A DNA stretch of 13,451 nucleotides, from assembly GCA_035689185.1 (NCBI GenBank), contig DASSLY010000087.1:1-13451 (forward strand), written 5' to 3'. The first letter of the stretch is position 1; each line of letters begins with the position of its first letter. Positions 5,752-12,890 of this stretch are shown here, in pieces. The position numbers were made by a program, and so were the translations under genes. Source of the stretch: DASSLY01 sp035689185 (lineage in GTDB: Bacteria > Actinomycetota > Actinomycetes > Actinomycetales > Dermatophilaceae). Below the pieces are notes generated by a model, which was given only the letters and a program-made list of their open reading frames with translations, was not told the DNA's origin and did no database searches.

Positions 5752-6702
5752 TCAGGCAGTGGCTTCGCGTTCGGAGGCGGTGGGGTCGCTGACGTCGGCA
5801 CGTGCAGGTGTCTGGCCGCTCCAGCTGGCAAGGAATCCGAGGGCCTGCTCCGAGGCGCTGTGTGGTTCGACGGTGTAGGTGATGATGGTCAACCCAGTGT
5901 CGCCGGGAAGGGCGAGGGCTTCACCAGTGAGGTGGAGCTCCCCGACGACCGGGTGGCGCATCAGCTTGGGGGAGGTTCGATGCAGGCGGACATTGTGGCT
6001 GGCCCACCAGGCGCGGAAGTCGGCGCTGCGGGTGGAGAGCTCGCCGACGAGGTCGGTCAGGCCCCGGTCGAAGGGATTGCGTCCGGCCTCGATACGCAGC
6101 GCGGCGACGACGTCCTTGGCGACGGTGGGCCACTCGACGTAGAAGTCGCGGGAGCGGGCGTCGAGGAAGATGTAGCGGGCGAGGTTGGGCCGGGCCGCCG
6201 GGGCGCCCGGGGGCGCATCGACCGGGTACAGGTCGGTCAGGAGCGCGCGTCCAAGACGGTTGACCCCGAGGAGGTCGAGGCGGTTGTTCCTGACGTAGGC
6301 GGGTGCCCCGATGGTGTCGAGGATGCGTTGCACGCCTTCGCGGACGTTCTGCTTGGGTGTGGCCTGGCGTTGGCGGGAGCCGGTGTTGGCGGCGCGCGCG
6401 AGGTCGAAGAGGTGGGTGCGCTCCGACTCGTCGAGCTTGAGTGCCGTGGCAAGCCCTAGCAGGACGGACTCGGAGGCGCCAGTGAGGTTCCCGCGCTCGA
6501 GGCGGGTGTAGTAGTCGGTGCTGACTCCGGCCAGCAGGGCGACCTCCTCCCGGCGCAGCCCGGTGACCCGACGGTTGGTTCCGTTGAGCGGCAGGCCGGC
6601 CTGCTCGGGAGTCAGGCGGGCCCGGCGAGAGGTGAGGAAGTCGCGAACCTCGGCGCGGTTGTCCACGCGGGTGCTCGCACCTGGGCGGGTCTGGTCGGCC
6701 AT
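5752..6702 (-). CDS. XRE-family regulator with MmyB-type ligand domain
   Basis: 316 residues. An N-terminal helix-turn-helix (about residues 20-85) contains EVRDFLTSRRARLTPEQAGL, GLRREEVALLAGVSTDYYTR and LERGNLTGAS, the standard opening of this actinobacterial family. A linker follows, and then a MmyB-like ligand-binding domain from about residue 110 (GVQRILDTIGAPAYVRNNRL, with RYIFLDARSRDFYVEW and AWWASHNVRLHRTSPKLMRH). Family members usually sit divergently beside oxidoreductases and control them in response to an unknown, possibly fatty-acid-like, ligand. That is the arrangement here, with an aldo/keto reductase gene starting 177 bases away. The start at 6702 has GAGGA abutting the ATG, a very short spacing. 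It overlaps nested palindromes that suggest self-repression. The gene ends 22 bases from attachment copy 2. Confidence 0.9.
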   Translation of the reverse strand: MADQTRPGASTRVDNRAEVRDFLTSRRARLTPEQAGLPLNGTNRRVTGLRREEVALLAGVSTDYYTRLERGNLTGASESVLLGLATALKLDESERTHLFDLARAANTGSRQRQATPKQNVREGVQRILDTIGAPAYVRNNRLDLLGVNRLGRALLTDLYPVDAPPGAPAARPNLARYIFLDARSRDFYVEWPTVAKDVVAALRIEAGRNPFDRGLTDLVGELSTRSADFRAWWASHNVRLHRTSPKLMRHPVVGELHLTGEALALPGDTGLTIITYTVEPHSASEQALGFLASWSGQTPARADVSDPTASEREATA

Positions 6703-6704
6703 TC

Positions 6705-6734
6705 CTCGACGGTACGTGGTCGACCACCGTCGAG
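6705..6734. promoter_or_regulatory. Nested palindromes, likely operator
   Basis: CTCGACGGT (6705-6713) and ACCGTCGAG (6726-6734) are exact inverted copies. Inside them GTGGTCGACCAC (6716-6727) is itself a perfect 12-base palindrome with a centre two bases away. The block begins two bases upstream of the regulator's start codon and covers its ribosome binding region, so binding there would block the regulator gene and possibly the divergent reductase gene. Confidence 0.6.
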
Positions 6735-6739
6735 GGAGG

Positions 6740-6858
6740 GTCTGGCCTTCCCTCCATCGTGCGGCCCTGACCCCCACCGACAAGGGGGGTATGGCAGGCC
6801 CTCCCACCGTGTCCCCAACCGGCATACGTTCGAACACAGGAAGCGTAGAAGGCCAGAC
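6740..6858. promoter_or_regulatory. Divergent promoter region with inverted 11-mers
   Basis: GTCTGGCCTTC at 6740-6750 recurs inverted at 6848-6858 (GAAGGCCAGAC). One copy lies 38 bases before the regulator start, the other 22 bases before the reductase start. The region must contain promoters for both genes. I see no clean -35/-10 pair. Confidence 0.45.
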
Positions 6859-6879
6859 GTGAAGCGCGGAGAGGAACTT

Positions 6880-7758
6880 ATGGACCAGCTGAAGCTGAAC
6901 AACGGGGTCGAGATGCCCGCCGTCGGGTTCGGGGTGTTCCAGACCGCGCCGGAACAGACCCGCGCCGCGGTCGAGTCGGCGCTGAGCACCGGGTACCGGC
7001 ACATCGACACGGCCGCCGCCTACGGTAACGAGCGCGAGGTCGGTCAGGCCTTCCACGCCTCCGGACTCGACCGGGCCGAAGTGTTCATCGAGACCAAGAT
7101 CTGGATCAGCGACTACGGCTACGAGCGGACGCTGCACGGGTTCGACAAGAGCGCCGCAAAGCTCGGCGTCGACCAGATCGACCTCCTCATCCTGCACCAG
7201 GCGCTCCCGTCGGAGTTCGACAAGACCCTCGAGGCGTACCGGGCCCTGGAGACCTTGCTGGAGCAGGGCAAGGTCCGCGCCATCGGTGTCAGCAACTTCA
7301 TGGTCGACCACCTCGACCGCCTGCTCGAGAAGGCGACCGTGGTGCCAGCGGTCAACCAGATCGAGGTGCATCCCTACTTCCAGCAGCGCCCGGTGCAGGA
7401 GCTCGGTGCCGAGCACGGCATCCTCACCCAGGCGTGGTCACCCATCGGCGGCATCACCTTCTACCGCGACGGCGACCACGGCAGCACCCTGCAGGACCCA
7501 GTCATCGGCCGCATCGCCGAGGCGCACAGCAAGTCCCCGGCCCAGGTGATGCTGCGCTGGCACCTACAAGAGGGCCGCTCGGTCATCCCGAAATCGACCA
7601 AGCCACACCGGATCGCGGAGAACTTCGACGTCTTCGACTTCGACCTCACCGACGACCAGGTCGCTGCCATCGACGACCTCGACACCGGCCAGCGCGGCGG
7701 CCCCGAACCCGAGGACATCACCCTGGAGAACTTCGGCCGCGCCATCCCTGAAGCCTGA
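6880..7758 (+). CDS. Aldo/keto reductase (2,5-diketogluconate reductase-like)
   Basis: 292 residues, a full-length (beta/alpha)8 NADPH-dependent reductase of the AKR5-like group. The catalytic tetrad is intact: Asp43 and Tyr48 in HIDTAAAYGNE, Lys73 in ETKIW and His106 in LILHQ. The C-terminal NADPH-binding segment includes VIPKSTKPHRIAENFDVFDF. Such enzymes reduce aldehydes and ketones in the cytosol and the true substrate is unknown. The start at 6880 is set by GAGAGGA four bases upstream and by the family's opening (LNNGVEMPAVGFG). A GTG at 6859 would add seven residues. It is divergent from the regulator at 5752-6702, which likely controls it. A second reductase gene follows after 187 bases. 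Confidence 0.92.
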   Translation: MDQLKLNNGVEMPAVGFGVFQTAPEQTRAAVESALSTGYRHIDTAAAYGNEREVGQAFHASGLDRAEVFIETKIWISDYGYERTLHGFDKSAAKLGVDQIDLLILHQALPSEFDKTLEAYRALETLLEQGKVRAIGVSNFMVDHLDRLLEKATVVPAVNQIEVHPYFQQRPVQELGAEHGILTQAWSPIGGITFYRDGDHGSTLQDPVIGRIAEAHSKSPAQVMLRWHLQEGRSVIPKSTKPHRIAENFDVFDFDLTDDQVAAIDDLDTGQRGGPEPEDITLENFGRAIPEA

Positions 7759-7945
7759 AACCACCAGCAGCCAGATGGTCGAGGTGGACCTGCTCGGCGC
7801 CATCACCGCCACGGCGGTCATCCTCGCCTCAGGATGTCGCAGGGATCATCTGTTCGTCCTCGACCGCTGGTGCGCCTGGCCGTCAGGCTGTACCACGCCA
7901 GCCGATCAGCCGTGACGGCCGCCCGCATCGACGAAGGAGACAACA

Positions 7946-8935
7946 ATGCGTGAACGCACTCTTGGTACGGAGGGCCTGGCGGTGTCGCCCCTCGGGCTGG
8001 GCTGCATGGGCATGAGCCAGTCGTTCGGCCCGCGCCCACCGCGGGAGGAGATGATCACCTTCATCCGTGCGGCGGTGGAGAGGGGCGTCACCCTGTTCGA
8101 CACGGCCGAGGTCTACGGCCCCTTCCACAACGAGGAGCTCGTCGGCGAGGCCCTGCAGCCAGTCCGCGACGACGTCGTCATCGCCACGAAGTTCGGGTTC
8201 GCCTTCGACGGCAACGGCAGCCAGACCGGCGTCAGCAGCAGACCCGACCACATCCGCGCCGCCGTCGACGGCTCACTGAGCCGCCTTCGAACCGACACCA
8301 TCGACCTGCTCTACCAACACCGCGTGGACCCCCAGGTTCCGATCGAGGATGTCGCCGGCACCGTCAAGGAGCTGATCGACGCCGGTAAGGTCCGCCACTT
8401 CGGGATGTCGGAGGCCGGCGTCAACACCATCCGCCGCGCCCACGCGGTGCAGCCCGTCACCGCTCTGCAGAGCGAGTACTCCCTGTTCTGGCGCGAGCCC
8501 GAGCAAGCAATCCTGCCCGCTCTCGAGGAGCTTGGCATCGGGTTCGTGCCCTTCAGCCCGCTGGGGCGCGGGTTCCTGACCGGACAGGTCACCGCCACAA
8601 CCGAGTTCGGCGAGGGTGACATCCGCGCCACACTGCCGCGGTTCGAGCGTGAAGCCATCGAGGCCAACCTCGCCTTGGTTGACCTCATCACCGGCGTCGC
8701 CAGGCGCAAGCAGGCCACCGTCGGACAGGTCGCCCTCGCCTGGCTGCTCGCCCAGAAGCCCTGGATCGTGCCCATCCCGGGTACCAGGCGACTTGAGCGG
8801 CTCGACGAGAACCTCGGGTCAGCAAGCCTGACCCTCACGCCCGAGGACCTCGCGGAGCTCGACAGCGCCTCGGCCAGCGTGCAGGTCCGTGGCGAGCGCT
8901 ACCCCGAAGCCTTGCAACGCATGGTCGACCGCTGA
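7946..8935 (+). CDS. Aldo/keto reductase (AKR12/13-like)
   Basis: 329 residues from a different subfamily than the preceding reductase, the longer IolS/YakC-like type. It opens RTLGTEGLAVSPLGLGCMGM. The tetrad is complete: Asp52 and Tyr57 in LFDTAEVYGP, Lys82 in ATKFG and His125 in LLYQHRVD. The C-terminal cofactor segment is WIVPIPGTRRLERLDENLGS. It probably reduces small carbonyl compounds with NADPH in the cytosol. ATG 7946 has AAGGAG six bases upstream. It probably shares regulation with the upstream reductase, although the 187-base gap may hold its own promoter. That gap contains no gene I can support. The gene ends about 95 bases before the third att-like sequence. Confidence 0.93.
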   Translation: MRERTLGTEGLAVSPLGLGCMGMSQSFGPRPPREEMITFIRAAVERGVTLFDTAEVYGPFHNEELVGEALQPVRDDVVIATKFGFAFDGNGSQTGVSSRPDHIRAAVDGSLSRLRTDTIDLLYQHRVDPQVPIEDVAGTVKELIDAGKVRHFGMSEAGVNTIRRAHAVQPVTALQSEYSLFWREPEQAILPALEELGIGFVPFSPLGRGFLTGQVTATTEFGEGDIRATLPRFEREAIEANLALVDLITGVARRKQATVGQVALAWLLAQKPWIVPIPGTRRLERLDENLGSASLTLTPEDLAELDSASASVQVRGERYPEALQRMVDR

Positions 8936-9181
8936 CGCTGGCGTCTCAACGCAGGCGGTGCTGCTTGCGGACATGGTTCAGGAAATGCCCGAGAACCGGG
9001 TCTGACCTGCGGCTCCGTCGGTCCAAGCCCGGTTCAAGCCCGACCTGCTCCACCCGACAACGCCGCAGGTGACGGGCTTGGCCTCCGCTCGGACCCGCGA
9101 CGCCGCGCCGCGGGCGGGCAGCAGGTGGATCATGGACCGTCGTCACACGGCCCTGTCACGCCACAGAACGGAGCTCCGCTC
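8936..9181. other. Intergenic region with att-like scar
   Basis: No gene. It holds the degraded third copy of the tRNA 3' end (9030-9055). A partial duplicate of the same T-arm motif lies just before it (9014-9030). Confidence 0.5.
9030..9055 (+). repeat. Attachment-like copy 3 (degraded)
   Basis: It matches the T arm and acceptor 3' strand of the tRNA at 23 of 24 positions (one T for C at 9049). Against copy 2 it matches 25 of 26, sharing the downstream CC that copy 1 lacks. It therefore looks derived from a right-end (attR-type) site. Confidence 0.65.
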
Positions 9182-10213
9182 ATGCGCGGCGTATTCCTGC
9201 CCGGCAACTCCACGACCGACATCCGAGACTTGCCCGACCCCGAGCCGGGACCCGGGCAGGTGCTACTGGCCATGCGCGCCTCCACCATCTGCGGCTCGGA
9301 CATCCGGGCGATCTACCGGGAGCACGTCCAAGGCGACCCAGCCGAGATGTACCAAGGCGTCGTCGCCGGGCACGAGCCCGCCGGTGAGGTTGTGGCGCTC
9401 GGCCCGGACGCGGTGCGGCTGCGGGTCGGGGACCGGGTCTGCGTCTACCACATCAGCGGATGCGGCCAGTGCGACGACTGCGTCCGCGGCTACCAGATCA
9501 GCTGCTCCTCACCCCACCGCGCCGCATACGGGTGGCAGCGTGACGGCGGTCACGCCGACCTGATCCTCGCCCAGGAACGGGACTGCATCGTCCTGCCCGA
9601 CTTCGTCACTTTCCTTGATGGCGCCTGCGTGGCCTGCGGCTTCGGCACCGCCTACGAGGGCCTGCTCCGCGCCCAGGTCAGCGGACGTGACGCCCTGGCC
9701 GTCGTCGGCCTCGGCCCCGTGGGGCTGGCCGCGGGCCTGCTCGGCGGCAAGCTCGGCGCAGTGCCCCGCGCGGGCCTGGACCCGAGCCCGGAACGGCGAG
9801 AGCTGGCCGTCCGGCTCGGAGCGGTCGACGCGGCGTTTGCCCCGCAGGAGGTGGACGCCGCCCGGGCCAGCCTCGGCGGCGGGGCGCACGTCGCCATCGA
9901 CTGCTCCGGCAGCGAACCCGGCCGCGGAACCGCGATCTCCCTGGTCCGCGAACGCGGGCGGGTCGTTCTTGTCGGCGAGGGCAACGGGTTGCGGGTTCCC
10001 GAGGTGAGCCCCACCCTGATCCACCCCTCGGTCACCATCCTCGGCTCCTGGGTCACCAGCCTGGAGCACATGCGCGAGCTCGTCTCCCGCCTGCCGGTCT
10101 GGAACCTCCACCCGGAGGTCATCGTCTCCGACACGTTCCCGATCGCCGAGGCCGAGGCGGCATACCAGCTCGCCGACACCGGCCGCTCCGGCAAGATCGC
10201 CCTGGTCCCGTAG
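9182..10213 (+). CDS. Zinc-dependent medium-chain alcohol dehydrogenase
   Basis: 343 residues of the MDR superfamily. Catalytic zinc ligands are Cys37 in TICGSD and His64-Glu65 in AGHEPAGEV. The structural zinc site is complete with Cys94, Cys97, Cys100 and Cys108. The nucleotide-binding turn is GLGPVG at 176-181, followed by an acidic Asp200 that suggests NAD preference. The overall look is that of the threonine/sorbitol/L-idonate dehydrogenase branch, which oxidises polyol or sugar-acid alcohols, and the substrate is not readable. Start ATG 9182 has GGAG about eight bases upstream. An in-frame GTG at 9125 would add 19 residues without a ribosome binding site. A fumarylacetoacetate-hydrolase-family gene follows 165 bases later on the same strand, so they may act in one sugar-acid route. 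Confidence 0.9.
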   Translation: MRGVFLPGNSTTDIRDLPDPEPGPGQVLLAMRASTICGSDIRAIYREHVQGDPAEMYQGVVAGHEPAGEVVALGPDAVRLRVGDRVCVYHISGCGQCDDCVRGYQISCSSPHRAAYGWQRDGGHADLILAQERDCIVLPDFVTFLDGACVACGFGTAYEGLLRAQVSGRDALAVVGLGPVGLAAGLLGGKLGAVPRAGLDPSPERRELAVRLGAVDAAFAPQEVDAARASLGGGAHVAIDCSGSEPGRGTAISLVRERGRVVLVGEGNGLRVPEVSPTLIHPSVTILGSWVTSLEHMRELVSRLPVWNLHPEVIVSDTFPIAEAEAAYQLADTGRSGKIALVP

Positions 10214-10378
10214 GCGCAGGCAGCACCCGCCCACGTAGCGAACCGTCGCGGCCGAGCCAAGGTCAGCCAAGGTCTGGCGCGGGGTGCTTCCGCTGGATGG
10301 GACATGCCGTCGCCGACGCGCGTCGAAGGGTCGAGGCTGGGCACCGAGCGCGCGCATCGAGTTCGTCGGAGGAGTTCT

Positions 10379-11197
10379 GTGAAGCTCATCGGCATCCGAG
10401 ATGGGATCCGGACGGTGGTGGGCCGGCTGTTCGACGACGGAACCGTCGCCGAGCTCGCCGAAGCGGCGCAGTTCTACGCCGAGCTGGACCGCTGGCTGCT
10501 CGAGGCGCGGTCGCGGACCGGCGGTCGGCGGCATCGGGATGAGCTCGTCGAGGCGCCCGCCGTGCCCGCGGCCGCGCGGGTCCTGTGCGTGGGCTTGAAC
10601 TACCGCCTTCACGCGGCCGAGGCGGGACTGCCCGTCCCGGAGCGCCCGGCGTTCTTCGGCCGGTGGACCGCGTCGCTGGTATGCGGCGGCACACCGGTGC
10701 CCGTACCTCTCGGCGAGCCCGGCCTGGACTGGGAGGTGGAGCTTGCCGCGATCGTCGGGCGTCCCCTGTTGCGAGTGGACCCGGGCGCCGCGATGGCCGG
10801 CGTCCTGGGTTATGCGGCGTTCAACGACCTGTCCGCGCGCCAGCACCAGATGCACTCCAGGCTGTGGACGGTGGGCAAGAACGCCGACCGCAGCGGACCG
10901 ATCTCACCGATCGTCACCGCCGACGAGGTCGGCGACCCCCGTGCTGGCCTACGACTGCAGACACGTGTCAACGGCGACGTCGTCCAGGACGGCGACACCG
11001 CGGACATGATCTTCTCCGTGGGCGAGATCCTCGCCTATCTCAGCGAGGTCATGACGCTGAACCCCGGTGACGTGGTGACCACGGGCACGCCGCAGGGAGT
11101 GGGCTTCAAGCTCACGCCGCCACGCTTCCTGGTTCCCGGTGACGTGGTCGAGGTCGAGGTCGAACGGGTCGGCGCCGTGGCCAACCCGATCGAATAG
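10379..11197 (+). CDS. Fumarylacetoacetate hydrolase family protein
   Basis: 272 residues. After an N-terminal cap of about 65 residues comes the FAH catalytic fold: VLCVGLNYRLHAAEAG, PAFFGRWTASLVCGG, then the divalent-metal ligands Glu119 and Glu121 in WEVELAAIVGR and Asp150 in AFNDLSARQ. The C-terminal family signature SEVMTLNPGDVVTTGTPQGV is intact. Members cleave or decarboxylate beta-diketo acids in aromatic or sugar-acid breakdown. Examples are 2,4-diketo-3-deoxy-fuconate hydrolase and acylpyruvases. The GTG start at 10379 is chosen because GGAGGAG lies four bases upstream. Together with the preceding dehydrogenase it resembles the oxidation-then-hydrolysis end of a nonphosphorylated sugar pathway, which is an inference. 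Confidence 0.9.
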   Translation: MKLIGIRDGIRTVVGRLFDDGTVAELAEAAQFYAELDRWLLEARSRTGGRRHRDELVEAPAVPAAARVLCVGLNYRLHAAEAGLPVPERPAFFGRWTASLVCGGTPVPVPLGEPGLDWEVELAAIVGRPLLRVDPGAAMAGVLGYAAFNDLSARQHQMHSRLWTVGKNADRSGPISPIVTADEVGDPRAGLRLQTRVNGDVVQDGDTADMIFSVGEILAYLSEVMTLNPGDVVTTGTPQGVGFKLTPPRFLVPGDVVEVEVERVGAVANPIE

Positions 11198-11238
11198 CAC
11201 CGGAGCAGGTGCCGGCTCGATCCCGCGGGTTTGCCCGA

Positions 11239-11286
11239 CCGGTGGCTGGGGCTGTCGTCGAGTCGACCAGTCCCAGCGGTCACCGG
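11239..11286. terminator. Bidirectional hairpin between convergent genes
   Basis: CCGGTG and GCTGGG (11239-11250) pair with CCCAGC (11272-11277) and CACCGG (11281-11286), with a 3-base bulge. It stands between the convergent ends of the FAH-family gene and the PspC-domain gene and overlaps the last bases of the latter. Confidence 0.45.
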
Positions 11287-11543
11287 GGCTGGTCCTGGAC
11301 CGGGGCCGGGGGCGTGGGCGGCTGGGTCGGCGCGTCCTCTGACGGCATCAGGACCCACAGCAGCGGGTAGAGCAGGAACTGGCTGCCGGGCAGGAGGAGC
11401 AGGATGACGGTGAAGAGGATCCGCGCCGGCCACGGCTCGAGGCCGAAGCGCCGGCCGATCCCGGCGAAGACCCCGCCCAGGACGCGTCCCTCCCGGGGCC
11501 GCACCAGCCCTTGCTGACGCAGCGACGCGTGGATGTCGTTCAT
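11280..11543 (-). CDS. PspC-domain membrane protein
   Basis: 87 residues. The PspC signature covers most of it: LVRPREGRVLGGVFAGIGRR, FGLEPWPARILFTVILLLLP, then GSQFLLYPLLWVLMPSE. It carries one or two membrane spans and a Pro-rich cytoplasmic tail. The domain is named after the phage-shock regulator of Gram-negative bacteria. In actinobacteria small stand-alone copies are common and their job is unclear, probably envelope-stress related. I prefer ATG 11543, with AAGGA four bases upstream. ATG 11576 in the same frame would add 11 residues and has no visible ribosome binding site. Confidence 0.85.
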   Translation of the reverse strand: MNDIHASLRQQGLVRPREGRVLGGVFAGIGRRFGLEPWPARILFTVILLLLPGSQFLLYPLLWVLMPSEDAPTQPPTPPAPVQDQPR

Positions 11544-11658
11544 GATGTCCTTGGCACTCTTGGCGATTGGTTCCATACCGACAACTCTGCCCCTGCGACC
11601 GCCTGTTCGGTATCCGGCATGGCCCGGAGGAACCCCGGAGTGGACCCTGACCCGCCTG

Positions 11659-12465
11659 CTAGAACCCTGGGAACACCTTGCGCAGCTCGTCCAGGGTCAC
11701 GCCGCCGGTGAGGCCCACGCCGGCCGGGGTGTGCTCCGCTCGCAGCCGTCCGGCAACCAGCCGCAGCCACGCCTCGGCCGGCAGGGACAGCCGTGCGGCC
11801 GGGTCGGCCGGTGGCGAGCCGACCGTGACCTGGTCACCGACCGTGAGCCCGAACTGTTCGCCGACGTCGCTCAGGGTGACCAGCACCTGGACCGGCCGGT
11901 CGGGCAGCGCCTCCGGCTTGGCCGCCCAGGAAAGCATCCGGGCGGCGTGCGGCAGCAACAGCGGCACGGCCTCGGGCGCCACCGTCGCGGCCGGGTCCAG
12001 GGCCACCCGCACGTCCCAGGAGTGAAGCGCGAACTCGCTCAGCCGGAACCGCGCCGCCGTGGCAACGTCGACGGGGGCGGGCAGGAAGCCCAGGTCGATC
12101 CGCAGGCTCTGCCTGGTCCCGGCGTCAAGCGACTCGTATGCCGCGACGAGGGACTGGTTGGCGACGGGGAACTCCGCCGCCCGGTCCTGCGGGGTCATCG
12201 CGTCCCAGCGCGCCCACACCGCCCGGTTGGCGTCCATGCCGGGCACCGGTTTGCCGGCCAGGGCGGCGTCGAGCGCCGCCTTGCTGATGACCGCGCCGCT
12301 GCCCAGGTGGCTGACCACCTGCGACACGTCCCATTCCGTCGCTGCCGACGGTCCGGTGAGCTGGTCCTCGGTCAGGCTTTCGACGATGGGCACGAGCGTG
12401 TCGTGCCCGGAGCGGAGGGCGGCGACGACGTGGCCGGCCTCGGTTGACCCTTCATCGATGGGCAT
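11659..12465 (-). CDS. Maleylpyruvate isomerase family (mycothiol-dependent) enzyme
   Basis: 268 residues with a DinB-like four-helix N-terminal domain (MDMPI_N) and a C-terminal SCP2-like lobe (about 170-265). The metal-ligand set of mycothiol-dependent enzymes is present: His53 in VVSHLGSG, Glu144 and His148 in RLSEFALHSWDV, at nearly the same spacing as in the characterised maleylpyruvate isomerase. The family joins mycothiol to small electrophiles or isomerises maleylpyruvate, and the substrate here is unknown. It implies that the host makes mycothiol. The start at 12465 fits the family's N-terminus but has only a weak purine-rich stretch (AGAGTAGG) upstream. No gentisate-pathway genes lie next to it, so a general detoxification role is as likely as maleylpyruvate isomerisation. 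Confidence 0.88.
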   Translation of the reverse strand: MPIDEGSTEAGHVVAALRSGHDTLVPIVESLTEDQLTGPSAATEWDVSQVVSHLGSGAVISKAALDAALAGKPVPGMDANRAVWARWDAMTPQDRAAEFPVANQSLVAAYESLDAGTRQSLRIDLGFLPAPVDVATAARFRLSEFALHSWDVRVALDPAATVAPEAVPLLLPHAARMLSWAAKPEALPDRPVQVLVTLSDVGEQFGLTVGDQVTVGSPPADPAARLSLPAEAWLRLVAGRLRAEHTPAGVGLTGGVTLDELRKVFPGF

Positions 12466-12890
12466 GCACCTACTCTGCCGGACAGGGTCAGCCCAGCCGG
12501 ACCGGCCCCCGCAGCTGTCGGCACGTGTCGGCAGGTGGCGGCGCGCGTTGGGTGGCTGCCATGGACAACCCGGGGTAGCCTCCTCGCCCCGTCCTGCGCT
12601 CGCCTCAGGCGCACACGCTGCGGCACGCGCAAGGTCGAGCTGGTCCCGGTCGGCGACGACTCCACCGACGACACGTGCTGGTCCGATGTGCCTACGCTTG
12701 CCTGCGATGACGTGTGGGTGTTGTTGCTGGTGCAGGTGTGACGGATGGGGCACAATGGTGCCGGTTCCGCAGCGGGTGGCCACCTCACCCGCGGCGGGGC
12801 CGCACGGCATACGGACGGCATACGGACGGCATACGGACGACCGGGTGTGAGGCGTTGGGGAAGACGTCCCTCGCACAGGAGGAGGTCCGG
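12466..12890. other. Divergent intergenic region
   Basis: About 425 bases with no supported gene, between the mycothiol-type enzyme (minus) and the DUF3145 gene (plus). It must hold both promoters. A short plus-strand frame at 12535-12741 has no ribosome binding site or known motif. GTCGGCACGT/GTCGGCAGGT direct repeats occur near 12517-12536. The 11-bp tandem repeat lies at 12805-12837. Confidence 0.4.
12805..12837 (+). repeat. Three tandem 11-bp repeats (CGGCATACGGA)
   Basis: Three perfect head-to-tail units, each about one helical turn, end 53 bases before the DUF3145 start codon. Spacing by one turn would place protein contacts on one DNA face. They could also be a simple microsatellite-like expansion. 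Confidence 0.7.

Noticed and set aside
5694..5767. Second tRNA gene at the distal att copy
   Set aside because: Only the 3' half is present. The sequence before 5694 cannot form the acceptor, D or anticodon 5' strands.
7775..7915. 46-codon plus-strand frame with a lipoprotein-like start between the two reductases
   Set aside because: There is no ribosome binding site, and after about 20 hydrophobic residues the sequence is not protein-like. The context is better explained as intergenic DNA.
9509..10855. 448-codon minus-strand frame opposite the dehydrogenase and FAH genes
   Set aside because: It is opposite two well-supported genes with catalytic motifs, and has no domain or ribosome binding site of its own.
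12535..12741. 68-codon plus-strand frame in the divergent intergenic region
   Set aside because: It lacks a ribosome binding site, family features and consistent third-position GC bias.
12805..12837. CRISPR array or plasmid iterons
   Set aside because: There are only three 11-bp units with no spacers, no cas genes, and no replication gene nearby.
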